A stretch of DNA of 64,000 bases. Source: Acanthochlamys bracteata (taxonomy: Eukaryota; Streptophyta; Magnoliopsida; Pandanales; Velloziaceae). The stretch covers positions 1,116,001 to 1,180,000 of the forward strand of contig CM034138.1 of assembly GCA_019914995.1 (NCBI GenBank), read 5' to 3'. The notes beneath the pieces were generated by a model. That model saw only the letters and a program-made list of their open reading frames with translations. It was not told where the DNA came from and did no database searches. Positions 9,427-26,911 of the stretch are shown in pieces (the stretch's first letter is position 1; every line of letters begins with the position of its first letter). A program made the translations under genes and the position numbers.

Positions 9427-12400
9427 ATGCAGGCGACAGAATCCGGCGGAGATCAGAAACAACCAGTCTTACGAAGAGAACCTTCGTTTTCTCGCTGGTG
9501 CGACGAGATCCCGCCGTCGCCGGATAGTTCTAGTGATGCAGACAACGAACAAGAAGAATTTGAAGAAGAGTTCGAGCTCCCGTTGCTCACCACAAGCGGT
9601 GCTGCTTTTGACATAGAGAACAATTTCAATGCTAGTGAATTGAAGGAACAGGATTCGTCTAGCAGTCATAGTAGTAGTTCTTTCTCTGCTGCTGTGGTGG
9701 TGAAGACATTGTTGTTGGTGCTTGTTTGGTACACACTTAGCACATGTTTGACTCTGTGAGTGGTTTCATTCCAACTACATGTAGATAAACTTGGTTCTTT
9801 ATTTTTTCTGATAATTCTTGTGACTTTTGTTGAATTGTTTGGAATGGATTGATTTGATGTTGCAGATATAATAAAACATTGTTAGGGGAGCATTTGGGAC
9901 ACTTTCCAGCGCCGTTGCTGATGAACGCGATCCATTTTACACTTCAAGCGATTCTGTCAAATGTGATAGTGTTCTTCAAGCCTCAGAATGAGGAGAGTAA
10001 ATTTGTAATGACTTGGAAGGACTATTTTGTTAGAGGTAGATGTCTTTTCCGTATTTTGGATCCACTCACTTATTATATATGAAATGGCCAATATTCATGC
10101 CTGAAAATTGGTTTTTAGTATTCTGGTTGATGGTGGCGGTTTTATTCTAGTTTCTGGTCGTTTCTCACAAATGTCTTTACTTGGTTGGTGTAGAGTTTCT
10201 TAGATGTAGATATTCTATGGTTTTCCCAGAGTTTGCTAGTGCTCTGATTTTTAGTGCATTTATTTTTACAGTTTTGCCTACAGCCCTTGGAACCGCATTG
10301 GATATAAACTTTAGCAATGCTTCGCTTATGTTCATATCTGTAACATTTGCCACAATGGTAAAGGACCTTTCCTTTTACATAATTCGTTAGGGTAGTAGCT
10401 GCTTGTTCTCTTGTGTTGTTATTAATTTTGAGCATCTTGTGCAGTGCAAATCAGCTTCGCCTATATTTCTACTCATCTTTGCTTTTGCGTTTGGGTAAGT
10501 TGAATTAAACTAATAAACCGTATTTATCCTAAACTAAGTGTACATGTCACAAACTTATGAAAAATTAATTACACTACAGAAGCCCTGCCTTGTTATCTAG
10601 GTTGTGTGTGTCAGAGAAAGTGAACTCCTTAGGTTACTTTATCATTCGACATAAACAATGTATTTCTTTTGTACTTTATGATTCAACACAAACAATGTAT
10701 GTCTTTCTTACTTCATGATTCGACACAAACTATGCATTTCTTACTTTATGATTCGACATAAACAGTGTATTTCTTTATTGGACTATTTGCTACAATTGCT
10801 TATTTAGCAAAACCAATAAAAGGCTCTTGTTTTCTTTGTTTCATCACACTGTGAAGTCTTTGTTTGGTTATGTAATTTTTTATTGCCTTTCTTTGACATC
10901 CGATTATTGCTTTATTATTCCTTTTAGGTTGGAGGCCCCAAGCTGTAAACTTCTTGGTATCATCATCATAATCTCCATTGGAGTTCTACTAACAGGTCTG
11001 TGTTCTCTGTTTTATTATAGTTATTGGCATACAACTAGTTTCTGGATAGTGCGTTTGATTACTGAAGTTATGGGTTAAGTTGAGACAAATACCTAGATAT
11101 GCTTCGATTGAGAAAGTGAAATAGTCTGATATGTTATTGTAGCAAATAGATAATATGCCGCTGATAGAGAAGGGAATCGGGTGTGATTTATGCAATTCTG
11201 TTGTGCTTCTGTACAAGGAGGAGAAAGGAGACTAGTAGTATTTGGATATGAATCAAAGTTGATACATAAAAATGCTTAAGCAAATCCTACATTATCCTTA
11301 AGACACAACTTACATATTCAGATTAGAGAGATCGCCCTTTATATGTGTGTTTTGGCAATAAGCTTGTGTTTGGTTTTTTAAAAGAAACTTATCATATACT
11401 TATTATACTCTTTGAACCATTCCAGTTACCAAAGAAACCCAATTTCAGTTTTGGGGTTTCTTCTTCGTTATGCTGGCTGCTGTAATGGCTGGTTTTAGAT
11501 GGGCCATGACTCAGATTCTTTTGCAGGTATTTCTGCAAACATATCCTTTTCGTAAAATTTACTTTTTAAGCATTTTTTGTCAATAATTTGTTTGGTGGCA
11601 TACCTATATATTAATATAACTTTTGTCTTTGATATGTGCTGGTCGCTTTAGTTTTTCTGCTATAATCTAATTTAACTTTCTTTCCTGTTTTCTACATGAT
11701 TTCTGGACTCAACATGAAGAAAGAAACTTATGGTAAGCACTTGACCAGTGATTTTGGTTCGTCTGCTTATACCAAGTACCTAAAGGCTAATTATCTTGCC
11801 TGCATGCTTCGAACTTGCATAATGCAGCTTATGTCTATATGTAAATTTATCTATTTTCCTTCTACCTAAATTTGCAGGCTTGAAGGATCCCATTACTTTA
11901 ATGAGCTACCTTACACCTGTAATGGCAGTTACTACTCTGATCTCGTCTTTTATATTTGATCCTTGGCACAAATTCAGGAAAAATAACTACTTTGATGATT
12001 CAAGGGACATTTTTCTAAGCTCTCTTTTAATGCTTTTAGGAGGTGCCCTAGCATTCTTCATGGTATGTTTTATTAGATTTTGATGCTAGATAATTTCATC
12101 ATGACCATTCATGTCAATAAAGTTCCAACTTTAATCTCTTTGCAGGTTTTGACCGAGTATGTTCTCGTTTCAGTAACCAGTGCTGTGACCATAACAGTAG
12201 CTGGTATTGTGAAGGAAGCAGTCACTATACTGGTATGATTAGCCAATGCAATTTCCCCCTTTCTTGTAGCTTTAATTTGAAAGCCTCTGCTCCTTCACCT
12301 TTCAAACTAACAACTTGCTGTGTAGATATTTTGGAAGGTTTGGATAATGGTTGGTGTTCTTAATTGAGACTCGATACACAATACTGTCCATGTTGTCTTA

Positions 12401-13693
12401 AGACCTGGAATTTCCCTGCAGGTTGCAGTGCTATACTTCCATGATCAGTTTACTCTGCTGAAGGGTCTCGGACTCCTTACGATAATGTTTGGGGTCAGTT
12501 TGTTTAATTGGTACAAGTAAGTGTAAATATTTAGTATTCATGACATTTGGTTTGTAGTGTTGCTGAAGCACTTTTAAGTTTCAGTTTAGTGTGTATGTAT
12601 ATAGATATAGGTCTGGATAGAGGCACATGGCGTAAACGATATCCAAAACACACCAAACATCAGCCGTCAAAGCAAGCAATCAAACAGTCAAGATTTAATC
12701 AGAAGCAAAATAACGTGTTTGCCCTCATGTAGCGCAAGTTATGAATAAATTCTGACTGTCTGATTGTTTGATCTGATAGCTAACATTTGGTGTGCAGCTA
12801 TGTGCTACTTATGGGTGTGGACATTTACCACCCTACATACATATAGAGAGAGAGAGGGGGGAAGGATGTACCTCTCCCAGTATATCCATTTCCAAGTTTG
12901 CCCGTTGAATCTAACTTGATCAATGATTAGAATTAAGGAGGGCAAATTTTGACTGGTTATATTTCCCTCGTATATTAGTCTATTAGATATATATGGAGGG
13001 GATAGGGGCACTCATTTTTCCCTATTGGCACTTCCGCATTTTCATTTCTAAACATCCGCTCTAATCATACTGTATTTTTTAGAAAAAAAATAATGCATTT
13101 ATCCACGGACTGAGATATCTTGATTGAATCACGACCGTACGATTGCTTGATCGGATGGTTAGAAATGGGATTGCGCAGGAGTGTCCAAAGAGAGGGGAGG
13201 GGAGGAGTGCCTATTATATAATATACCTTTTTGTATCTTTCTTTGCTATATTGTATTTAGGTTGAATTGGCTCAAACCACATGTTGAAGTTAATCAGTAA
13301 TAGGGGAAATTAAGGTTTAGCTACATCTTTTAGTGTAGATGGATTGGAATAAGAGTTGAGACGATATATGCTTTAGCTTAGTGTAGAGTGTGTAGCATCG
13401 GATATGTGCTGTAGCACATGTCCAGCCTTTGTTGCTTCACCATGTATAACGGTCATTTAATTCTATAAGCTCTTAGGTAGTTGTCACTAGCAATTCTAGG
13501 CTTTAGAAGTGGTAATGAATTGTCTTTGGCTTTGTTTTTACCTCATATTACTTTCTTTTTATATTCTTTCAGATACCAAAAGCTCAAGGAGTCTCATCCA
13601 AGTCAAAACGAACAATTGATGTCTAGATCATCCAATGGAGATGTCAAATATGTTCCTCTTGAGAAAATGGTTTCTCAAGATGAATATACTTAA
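9427..13693 (+). CDS. Sugar-phosphate/nucleotide-sugar translocator (NST-TPT family, At1g06470-like)
   Basis: Eleven exons: 9427-9755, 9866-10035, 10272-10357, 10445-10494, 10928-10995, 11426-11526, 11720-11732, 11878-12062, 12146-12232, 12422-12516 and 13573-13693. They join in phase to 1305 nt and 434 aa. Exon 7 is a 13-nt micro-exon (KETY). The acidic, Ser-rich soluble N-terminus covers about residues 1-90. About ten membrane segments of the TPT/NST fold follow, with family motifs YNKTLLG, LPTALGTALDI, ATMCKSASPIFLL, MAGFRWAMTQILLQ, VLTEYVLVSVTSAVT and GVSLFNWYKY. The closest match I recall is Arabidopsis At1g06470 (414 aa), an antiporter-type carrier probably of Golgi/endomembranes whose substrate is not settled. 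The start is the first in-frame ATG. Confidence 0.93.
10644..10782 (+). repeat. 37-bp tandem repeat, about 4 copies, in a translocator intron
   Basis: Copies begin at about 10644, 10681, 10718 and 10751. Each opens with ATTCGACA or ATTCAACA, followed by TAAACAATGTAT-like sequence. The period is 37, 37, then 33 bp. The repeat lies inside the intron between exons 4 and 5. Confidence 0.75.
12649..12795. repeat. Imperfect hairpin in the last translocator intron
   Basis: The left arm, 12649-12703, begins CACACCAAACATCAGC. It is an imperfect inverted copy of 12760-12795, which ends CTAACATTTGGTGTG. A third related stretch containing GATTGCTTGATCGGATGG lies at about 13120-13165. This may be the remains of a MITE. 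No target-site duplication was identified. Confidence 0.45.
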
Positions 13694-18437
<4,744 letters not shown>

Positions 18438-18722
18438 TTAGTCTTGTATGGTGAAAGGAAAAATATTTCAATCATTTTCCTCTTTACTGAATTGATCTTT
18501 TCTCCTCGACCATTCTGTACTTTTGCCTAGACCAATTTGTAGCACATTCCATTATGGTAGGAGATTGGTATGTAGTTTCTTTCAACCCATTCAAATGTTT
18601 GAGACATGATTTTAATGTAAATTTTTATATCGAGGGCAAAACTTCGAGATATTTTTAAATTCATTCGCCTGGTACTGTGAATGTTTTTAAGGACATAAAA
18701 GTATTACTTCTTTGGAAACAAT

Positions 18723-19832
18723 TAGGGTGGCAATTCGAGTTTCTGGGTCGGTTCCGAATCGATCTATATAATAATTAGCTTAAAATTGTTCAATTCTAAT
18801 TCGATTTATCTATTTATATGGGTCAAAATTATCAACTCTAATCTAACTTATTTATAACTGGGTCAAACTCGGATTGACTCATTTAATAATTAAAATTATT
18901 AAAATAAAAATAATAAATATTAATTTTTAAAAATAATATATATAAATTTTTAATTATGATATATTTAAAAAGAAAAATATTAATTTTGACAAATTTTATA
19001 AATTAAATAAAAATTAGTTAAATTTATATATATATATATATATACAAATTAAATTCAAATTTTTTGCTATTATTTTTAATTATTAAGTAATATATATTAT
19101 ATTAATAGTTAAACGAGTTAAACGGATCAATCCGAACCCGACCCGAATTCATTTAAAATTTCGGGTCATTTTCGGATCAACCCGAAATCGACTCGAATTC
19201 GGCTAAGTATTGACCCGAATCCGACTTTTCGGGTTAGATTTTCGTAGGGGTGGCAAATTTCGACCCGACCCGAAATTGATCCGAAAAGGTCGGATTCGAG
19301 TCAAGCCTTAGACGGGTTTGGGTCGATTTCGGATCGACCCGAAAATGACACGAAAAAATTAAACGGATTCGGGTCGGGTTCGGATTGATCCGAAAATGAC
19401 TCGTTTAACTATTTATATAGTATATATTACTTAATAATTAGAAAAAAAAAGCAAAAATTTTGAATTTAATTTGTATATACATATTTTTAATTTATATTAA
19501 TTTTAACTAATTTTTATTTAATTTATAAATTTGTCAAAATTAATATTTTTCTTTTTAAATATATCATAATTAATAATTTTGATATATTATTATTAAAAAT
19601 TAATATTTATAATTTTTATTTAATAATTTAATTATTAAATAGGTCGACCCGAGTTTGACCAAGTTATAAATAGGTTGGGTTAGGGTTGACAATTTTGACC
19701 CATATAAATAAATAGGTCGGGTTATAATTGAACATTTTTGACCTAGTTATTATATGGTCGATCCAGAACCGACCTATGAATCCATATTGCCACCCCTAAA
19801 TTTTCGGGTCGGGTCGAAATTTACCACCACTA
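18723..19832. mobile_element. Outer hAT-type element carrying a nested relative
   Basis: The left end TAGGGTGGCAATTCG starts at 18723 and the right end TTACCACCACTA stops at 19832. The flanks are GAAACAAT (18715-18722) and GAAACAAC (19833-19840), an 8-bp target duplication with one mismatch. The element is non-coding, with an AT-rich core and repeated GGGTCGG/CCGACCC-like words near the ends. It is interrupted by a second element at 19245-19799. No transposase is encoded, so it depends on another element in the genome. Confidence 0.75.
19245..19799. mobile_element. Nested hAT-type element in inverted orientation
   Basis: The ends TAGGGGTGGCAAATT and ATATTGCCACCCCTA form inverted repeats. A 7-bp direct repeat ATTTTCG flanks the element on both sides (ending at 19244, and starting at 19800). 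Its right arm is a reverse complement of the outer element's left arm: compare GGTCGGTTCCGAATCGATC near 18750 with the reverse of GGTCGATCCAGAACCGACC near 19757. The pair forms a palindrome of more than 1 kb. Confidence 0.75.
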
Positions 19833-19840
19833 GAAACAAC

Positions 19841-21427
19841 TGCCCTAAGTTATCTTATTATCGCTAATTAAAAGTTAATTATGTTCATTTTCATGATAAC
19901 TACTCAGAATTATTATAGGTTTAGAGGAAGTATGACTTGGGAATTGTGACAACCATGTGAACGATTCTTTCTCAAGAGCTATAAAAAAGTTTAAAATTAC
20001 AAATCGCAACCTATTAGAAGATAATCTTCACGAAATTTGTTTGTAAAAAATTCATAAACTTCTCATTAATTATTATTTTTTTAATAATATATCTGTTATT
20101 GTTTAACGTTAGCAGAGCTATCAGGCATTAGTTTTATGTTACCAAAGCTCATCACCCGGATGCATTATCTTGCCCTTTAAGATAATTCAATTTGTTTGAA
20201 TAAAATCCAAAAAACGAAAATAATAATTTCATTAAATTAATCAAATAATATACGAACTTTGTTTTTATTGCCGGCTCTTCGTTAAAGATAGAATCTAATG
20301 ACGTCAGCAATGACAATTTCTTGTTTGTTTATTGTTTATTATTGTTAAAGTAATTAATTGATTAACTTATATGGGGTTGGTAGTAGCTTGTTTGTAAAGA
20401 CGTGTTGCACGTTTGAGGTTTTTTTTAATTATCTTCGCTCAGAATTGAGATCAGAGTTTAGTGCCTTGAGAATTATAATATACCTATTTTTAATTGTACG
20501 TAATTTATATGCTTTATCGAATTTTAAACTTGAGTTTGTTTATTATACTCAGTTAAATTTAAACTCACAAAATTATTTTTAATTTATTTTTTTATCAAAT
20601 TAAGTTATATCAAACTTATTTTTATGAAATTTACTCTCTACTTAATTAAAACACATTATTTGTCTTGTACAATTTAATCGATAAGAAATTTGTCAAGTAT
20701 TGAATATGAAGATAAAATGTTTATAGAAAATTATGCTTTATGAACTTAGTTACGAATTTAGATGATATTTGAAATACTTTTAATTTTTTGAAATAAAATG
20801 TTATTTTAAAATTTATTTAAAAATAATAATATAAGTAATAATAAATAAAATATTTCTGTAATTCATATTTTTTAAAAAAGTATATAATACTATAAAAATT
20901 TAATGTAAATTTAAAATAAAAATTAGAATGAATAAAATTAAAATGTCAGGAAAAATCACCTAATTGCCTATAAATCCCACGAATAAAATATAAACTATTT
21001 ATAACTAAATAACAACTTTTACCCCCTAAAAGTGAACATAATTACTAAGCGTAATTTATTATTATTATATAAGGGTATAACGGTCATTGGTTAGTAAGTA
21101 GTTGCTACTAACTCCACTCACAGGTAGACGGATCCGTTGAGCCGCCGGATCTTGTGATCTCCTCCACTTCTGCAAACTTCCAAACTACAAAAGTTAAAAC
21201 TGAACACAAGAACAGAGAAATTTCTAATATGTGCTGGAAGAAGAGAAAATGCTGAGATCTACGGTTCACAACAGTCGACCGAATCCGAATCAACGGTTGA
21301 AATTACTCGTTCTTCTCTTTTATCTTTTATCCTAACACCAACGAGCAACAAAACTAAAAACGAAAAAGAGTAAAAACTAATGAAGGAAATGGTCAGTTGG
21401 AGTAGGTAGGTAGTATGCCGACGGTTT
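19841..21427. other. AT-rich intergenic DNA
   Basis: No gene is supported. Long A/T tracts and short random open frames dominate, and a TGACGTCA core occurs near 20300. The last 350 bases hold the 3' UTR of the WRKY gene, which is on the minus strand. Confidence 0.5.
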
Positions 21428-22587
21428 TCATCCCGTCGACGCCGCCGCTACGGTTGCCGCAGGTAAGCTTCGCCGGAAAACCATTGAGAATTCCGGTAAC
21501 TCTCCAAGTCCAGCAAACAGTGAGTCTTCTTCTTCATTCTCTTTGATCCTATGATCTCCTTCGTCTGCAAAAGCCGAGCAGGTGCTGGTGTTATAGATTG
21601 GCTCGTAGAGCAGTGTTGGGATCTCTGCCGGCGGCGACGCAGAGTCAGAAGAACGGCTTATGTCTGTAGAGAACCAGTTGAACTCATCAGTCATCATAAG
21701 TGATGGCTCGTCGGCTGCGATGAGATCGGAGAACTTCTCTTCTTGGTCGGGAGATAAAGGGCTTTGCTGTTGTTGGCCGGTGGTCTGTGTGAGTTCTTCT
21801 TCGTCTTCCATTGGTGATGCTGCTTCTGCTGCCGTTGATGTTTGAATTGGTATGGGAGTTTGGTTTGAGTTGGAGGAATGATTTCTGTGATGGTTTTTAG
21901 GGAGTGGCCATGGATGATTGTGCTCGCAAGAGTAAGTAATCACGAGCATGGTTGGATCTGTTCGGCTTCTCTCTACTTGTTTCCTCGCCGGACAACCCTT
22001 TGAGCTACTGCACCTGTAATACCCCCTGCATATATATCAGCACCACCACCAACACCACCGATCAATCAATTAAACTAAAGAAGCTTCTTAAATTCGAAAT
22101 CTGAAATTGTCGTTGTTCAACAATGGATGATTGAAAGTTGAAATCTTTGTTAATCACCTCGGATAAGGAGAACCTTTGATGGGTTTCTGGCCGTACTTGC
22201 GCCAAGCCCAAGAATCAGAAGGTGGAGCTCCTTCGGCGGCGCCTTTTGGTCTCATCGCTTCCGCCTCTGCAATAGGCATCTGCACGACTCGCTTTTGCAC
22301 CGATCTCCGGCTGCAACAAATTAAATCATTCACAAAATTACCAACTCGATTCTGCAAGACTGCAATTAAACAATCTGAAAGCTTTAGTTAGTGCAAATTA
22401 ACTTTTACCTTCTCTTTGGAGAAGAAGTAGAAGGAGATGAAGGAGATAACCGAGATGCTTTTGCCTCCGCTACAGCAGAAGATGAAGGAACATAGACATT
22501 CATTGGCTCCGGTGAACTACCAACGCCGCGGTCTTCGGTCTCCCGTTTAACTTCTTGTCTTGTTTCTTCACTGACATTAGCTTCCAT
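21428..22587 (-). CDS. WRKY65: Group IIe WRKY transcription factor (WRKY65/69-like)
   Basis: Three exons, 22587-22409, 22310-22158 and 22025-21428, join in phase to 930 nt and 309 aa. The DNA-binding domain lies at about residues 80-150, with WRKYGQK, and a C2H2 zinc finger formed by CSSSKGC and the HNH of [10 protein letters not shown]. The domain is interrupted after PYPR, the conserved intron position of group II/III WRKYs. The preceding [14 protein letters not shown] basic segment is typical of WRKY65/69 (group IIe). The C-terminal half is acidic and Ser/Gln-rich, probably an activation region. WRKY proteins bind W-box (TTGAC) promoters; the roles of this subgroup include defence and development. 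The WRKY69 orthologue is the main alternative. Confidence 0.92.
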
Positions 22588-24330
22588 GATTGATCGATCA
22601 GTCTAGCTAGCTAGCAGCTATAGAGAAATGCAAAAAAGGGAGAAAATCAAGAAAAGAAAATTAAAAGCGAAAAATCAATGACCGGGAAGGGAAAGGGTTG
22701 AAGAAAAGCGTCAGATGGGCAGTTCGATGAGCTCTATCTCTATCTCTCTCTTGTTCATATCTATTCTTCTATATATAATAAAATAACTTAAAAAAACACG
22801 ACTTTTTATATTATATGCAACTAGCCATGATCAACTACAACATCAATTAATGAAAAAAAAAATATTTCATAGACGTGGGTGCAAATAATCTTTTAATCTA
22901 TATATGTTTATGTTTCACTCTATCATCTATATCTATGACGATCTATAGATGTTAATTATAATGGTAGTGAAATAAATCAAAATAATGAACGATCAAATGA
23001 AGGGAATGCGACTTCTCCACCCACCCGGGTTCCTCCACTTGCGTATAGACAAAAGAAATTCCTAATATTTTATCATCATCTATCTTATACTTAGAAAATA
23101 AGTAAATGAAAATTACCAGGTCTCGTCTTCCCACATGGTTCCCTTCACTTTCTTCATGACAACGGACTGAAGATGAAACTCTCCAAAAAAATTAAAATAT
23201 ATAAAATAAAATCTGAATACAAGTTTCTTTTCCATCTCCAAACACTGAGCTCTCTTGTTATTCCGTTGATGTTTTGCTTTTTGGTTTCAGTTCCACTAAC
23301 AACAAACAAAATTAATTTAAAAGGAAAAACTTTTTTTTGATGTTCTTGCTTTTTTTAGTTTAATATCAAGGATGATGGAAAATTGGAAAAGTTGTGAAAC
23401 GATTTTGTCCTGGGCCTGACGGCTAGAAATTCCTGAATATCAAGCAAAGATTACAGCTTTTTTCAAGTATTGAATCAATAAAAAGGTAGAAAGATTTACA
23501 TATACTTTTATTTATATAAATCAGTTGACGAAGCATGAGCTACGTATAACAGTCGGTATGAATTCATGAAATTTCACGAAGTACAAACTGAAAAAAGTCT
23601 TTTTTGCCAATTTTTACCAACGACTGAATCCAGCTACATAATAATGATCTGCAACCCGTTACATCAATGATAATGAATCAATTCATTAACAATAAACAGA
23701 TCAATCAATCAATGAATGAGTTGCCTATCTTATTAAGAATAGTCTTCTTTAGGTTTAGGTAATTAATTCTTTCATTTTCTTTTTCTTTTTTGTCTGAGAA
23801 CGATTTCTCCACTCCTTAATTTGTTTAGCGTTCGATCGATGATCGCCCGATGAATTAAAGACCTTGACTTTCGTTCTCCCTACATACACGCACGCAACAA
23901 ACGACTGAAAAACTTGAACGAATGAGACAAAAAATCTCTTCTATCACTACGCAGGTTTCTTTCTTTATTAATGAATCAAAGTTTTCACATTGATTTTTGT
24001 CAAACGTGGGAAACTTCCACAAAGCTTCTTATTAGTTTAGAGTTCATTCGATGGGTTTATTTCCAGCAAAGGAATTTTCAAATGCCTCCAAACACGGCAC
24101 GATTACATCATTTACATTTAAAAATTTTAAAGAAAAAATTGTCTGAACAAATTAACGACAAGTGGGGTATACGCAATGAATAATTGATCAAATTCAACAC
24201 CATGGCAACTCATTCAAAGGTAATTAATTGTTCAATTCCTGCTGCGCAACATTGTAGAAATTTTAACAAAGAAGAAAAACCGAAACAGTTTTTCGGTGGG
24301 GTTATGCATATAAGAACACAGACGTACATG
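22588..24330. other. WRKY promoter and intergenic DNA
   Basis: A CTCTATCTCTATCTCTCTC pyrimidine tract lies at about 22731-22749 (a GA-rich leader on the gene strand). Beyond it I see AT-rich DNA without a supported gene. Confidence 0.45.
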
Positions 24331-26620
24331 TCAACACCCAAAATTAAACCCTGACCAGTACTGAACTAAACCGAGTCTAGATAAGGCCCAAATTCAGTCC
24401 AAACCAATAAGCCTGACCCAAAATTCAATAAAACTAACTTGCCCATATTCGAAAAATTTCGACATAATCTCTCCTAAAAAAACTTAATAGGGAGAACCTG
24501 TACAAGTAATAATAATTATACTTATCATCAAAATTTTAAAACAAGAAAAAGGAATAGCATAAAAATCATTTTTATGAACAAAATATCACTAGTGGCTACC
24601 GGTAGCCGTAACACCTATTACAATCCAAAACAAATGTCATTGCAATACTATATACAATAAAGTACAAGAAAAGTCAATGCCCTTCGAGAATTACAGAGCT
24701 AACTACATGCCAAAAGGTTTATAGAATACCCTCCGTACGCTCTCGGTCCAGCAATACAGAATCTAAATCAGCGCCCGCTAGCCTTTGACCTATCTGGGGG
24801 AGGCCAAAGAAAAAAAAAGAGGATAAGCCCAGTCTCAGTGATGTAAAACAGCAGAATGCTCAATTTAGATAATGCATTAGGTAGGTATTGTAGTACTATC
24901 TACATGAAGCAGATGCAACGATAGTATCAGATGCTACTAAGTCCTGAATCGTCCCATACCGACTCAGTTCTTAGCAGAGATATACGATAATATGAAATAA
25001 TGTTATGCGACACTCTCAAGGCTATAATATATATACATATACATAGTGCACCCATGCAAGCAAATATATGTAATGATGTATGTGAATGCATCAAGTCAAC
25101 AGTCATACAAGATAGACGATCGAGTGAGATCATATCTCCAACTCACATCACGCTATCAGGTATATCATACAAGCATACATACGTAATACTTTTATATATA
25201 TCAAGCCACAAGCAAGCTCGGTACCCAATATGTTTTGGGACCTACCGGCAATCTATATCTTATAACTCGATGCCCAGTATGTCCTGGGACCCATCGGCTA
25301 TCCATATATTTCGGTGCCGATTATCTCTTGGGACCCACCGTATCAATATCTCATTTAAGTATACATAATATAATAGGTTACAACAGTACCTGTTAGGTTC
25401 TGCATTGTCCTATACCAATGCAGTCCCTAACAAGTAGATGCAACATAATAGGTTTTCACTCCATGAATATACTATGCCCAATGCCTTCAATGCTATCGTG
25501 ATTATACTTATGTATATATAAAAAAAAATATTGACATGTATATAGCATATTCTTCTAATTATGTCACATAGTCTACAATATGCAAACATGTTAGTACTAA
25601 GTATAAACATGATGTGAAATAAATCTAAACATGTACAGGCATATGTAGCATGAAGGATAAATCATAATATATAACGACAATGACAAAGTAGGTCAGAATT
25701 TTCAAAGCAAATGCTACCTGTGCCGAAAGCCTAATGTTAATATAGGAAGAAAAGATGGCACGGTAACCTTCACCTATAGTCCAAGCAAATATTTATATCA
25801 ACCGTCAACTCTAAGCCGCATCGTCCGAACTCAAATCACTCCTACCACCTAACATGCATACGCGCATATTCAATAACAAGCACGCTAACGAAAACTAAAT
25901 CAAATACTTTAAATAAATACCTAACTAACGAATCCAAAAAGCTTACTGATGAGGTGAGACGATCGAATGCTAAAACGACTTGAATCGGCAACAAGTCGCG
26001 TATTTTCAATCCAACGATTTCCTAAAACGAAACGAATTAATAATTCATCTAACAATAATTACAAATACGCGAAGTAAGTATTTTTAACTCACCTAACCGA
26101 GTCGCCGGAAAAGTTCGCCGGATTCTAGCGAGTTAAGGTTCCGGCCAAGTGCGTTCAAAGCAGTAAAAATGATCAACACTGTTAGTAGAATCCAATGGAA
26201 TAGACGACGAGCTTCAATTTTATCGCCGGCGGTCGAAATCAACGAATTAACGTCCGGCGGCGAACTCGCACGAAATCAACTAACGGAGCTGAAAATCAAC
26301 GCAAATAAATGAGGGAAAAGACTTAACAAATTAAGGGGAACGTTTCTAGCTACTTACCTTCGCCGGAACGCCGGTAAAACGGCCGGATAAATTTTAAAAA
26401 TTTGTTCCGCACAGCGTAGCTCGCCGAAATTAATAAGGACTACCGGAAATGAGGAAGAGGATGGCTTGAGAAAATAAAATGAAGTGAATATCGCCGGAGA
26501 GGAGTTGATTTCACGCCGGAGAGGAGCTGGAGCAGTGGGGCTGATGGGTTCTGGTTCGGGCAAGCAGTGAGGAGGAAGAAGGAGAAGGAAAAATAAAATG
26601 AGTTGGACATTGCATGTTAG
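24331..26620. repeat. Probable transposon-derived non-coding DNA
   Basis: This stretch differs from its surroundings: more GC-balanced, no credible ORF, and internal repeats such as the TGGGACC units at 25217-25355. The 25.9-26.6 kb part is rich in CGCCGG words. Sequence of this style is common in non-autonomous LTR-type elements of plants. I could not find matching LTRs or a convincing target duplication, so the class is open. Confidence 0.45.
25217..25355 (+). repeat. Three diverged ~47-bp repeat units
   Basis: Units start at about 25217 (CTCGGTACCCAATATG), 25266 (CTCGATGCCCAGTATG) and 25310 (TTCGGTGCCGATTATC). Each contains TGGGACC and a (C)ACCGG/CATCGG end. Confidence 0.7.
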
Positions 26621-26911
26621 AGCCTCTAGTTCTTATAATAATTTCCTGTAGCCCACAAAGTTTTAGTTATTACAATACATGTCTAACTCAATCATTTTAT
26701 CAGAAAAAAAATTTAAATTCTATAAAATATAAGAAAATAAAACCAATTAATTGCACTCTTCTGACATGAAGAAAGTGCAACAAAGAAGAGAGTTTATCCT
26801 ATTATAGAAAGCAATAATTTTTGGAGGCGTTTGATAGTATTTTTGAAATCAAATTTTTTTAAAATAAAAAATATTTTATTTAAAACGACTATAATCAAAC
26901 AGTAGCATATT

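Noticed and set aside
24325-26690. Matching TACATGTC words at about 24325 and 26676 as target duplications of a 2.3-kb transposon
   Set aside because: There are no inverted or long direct terminal repeats inside the supposed borders, and an 8-bp match over 2.3 kb can arise by chance.
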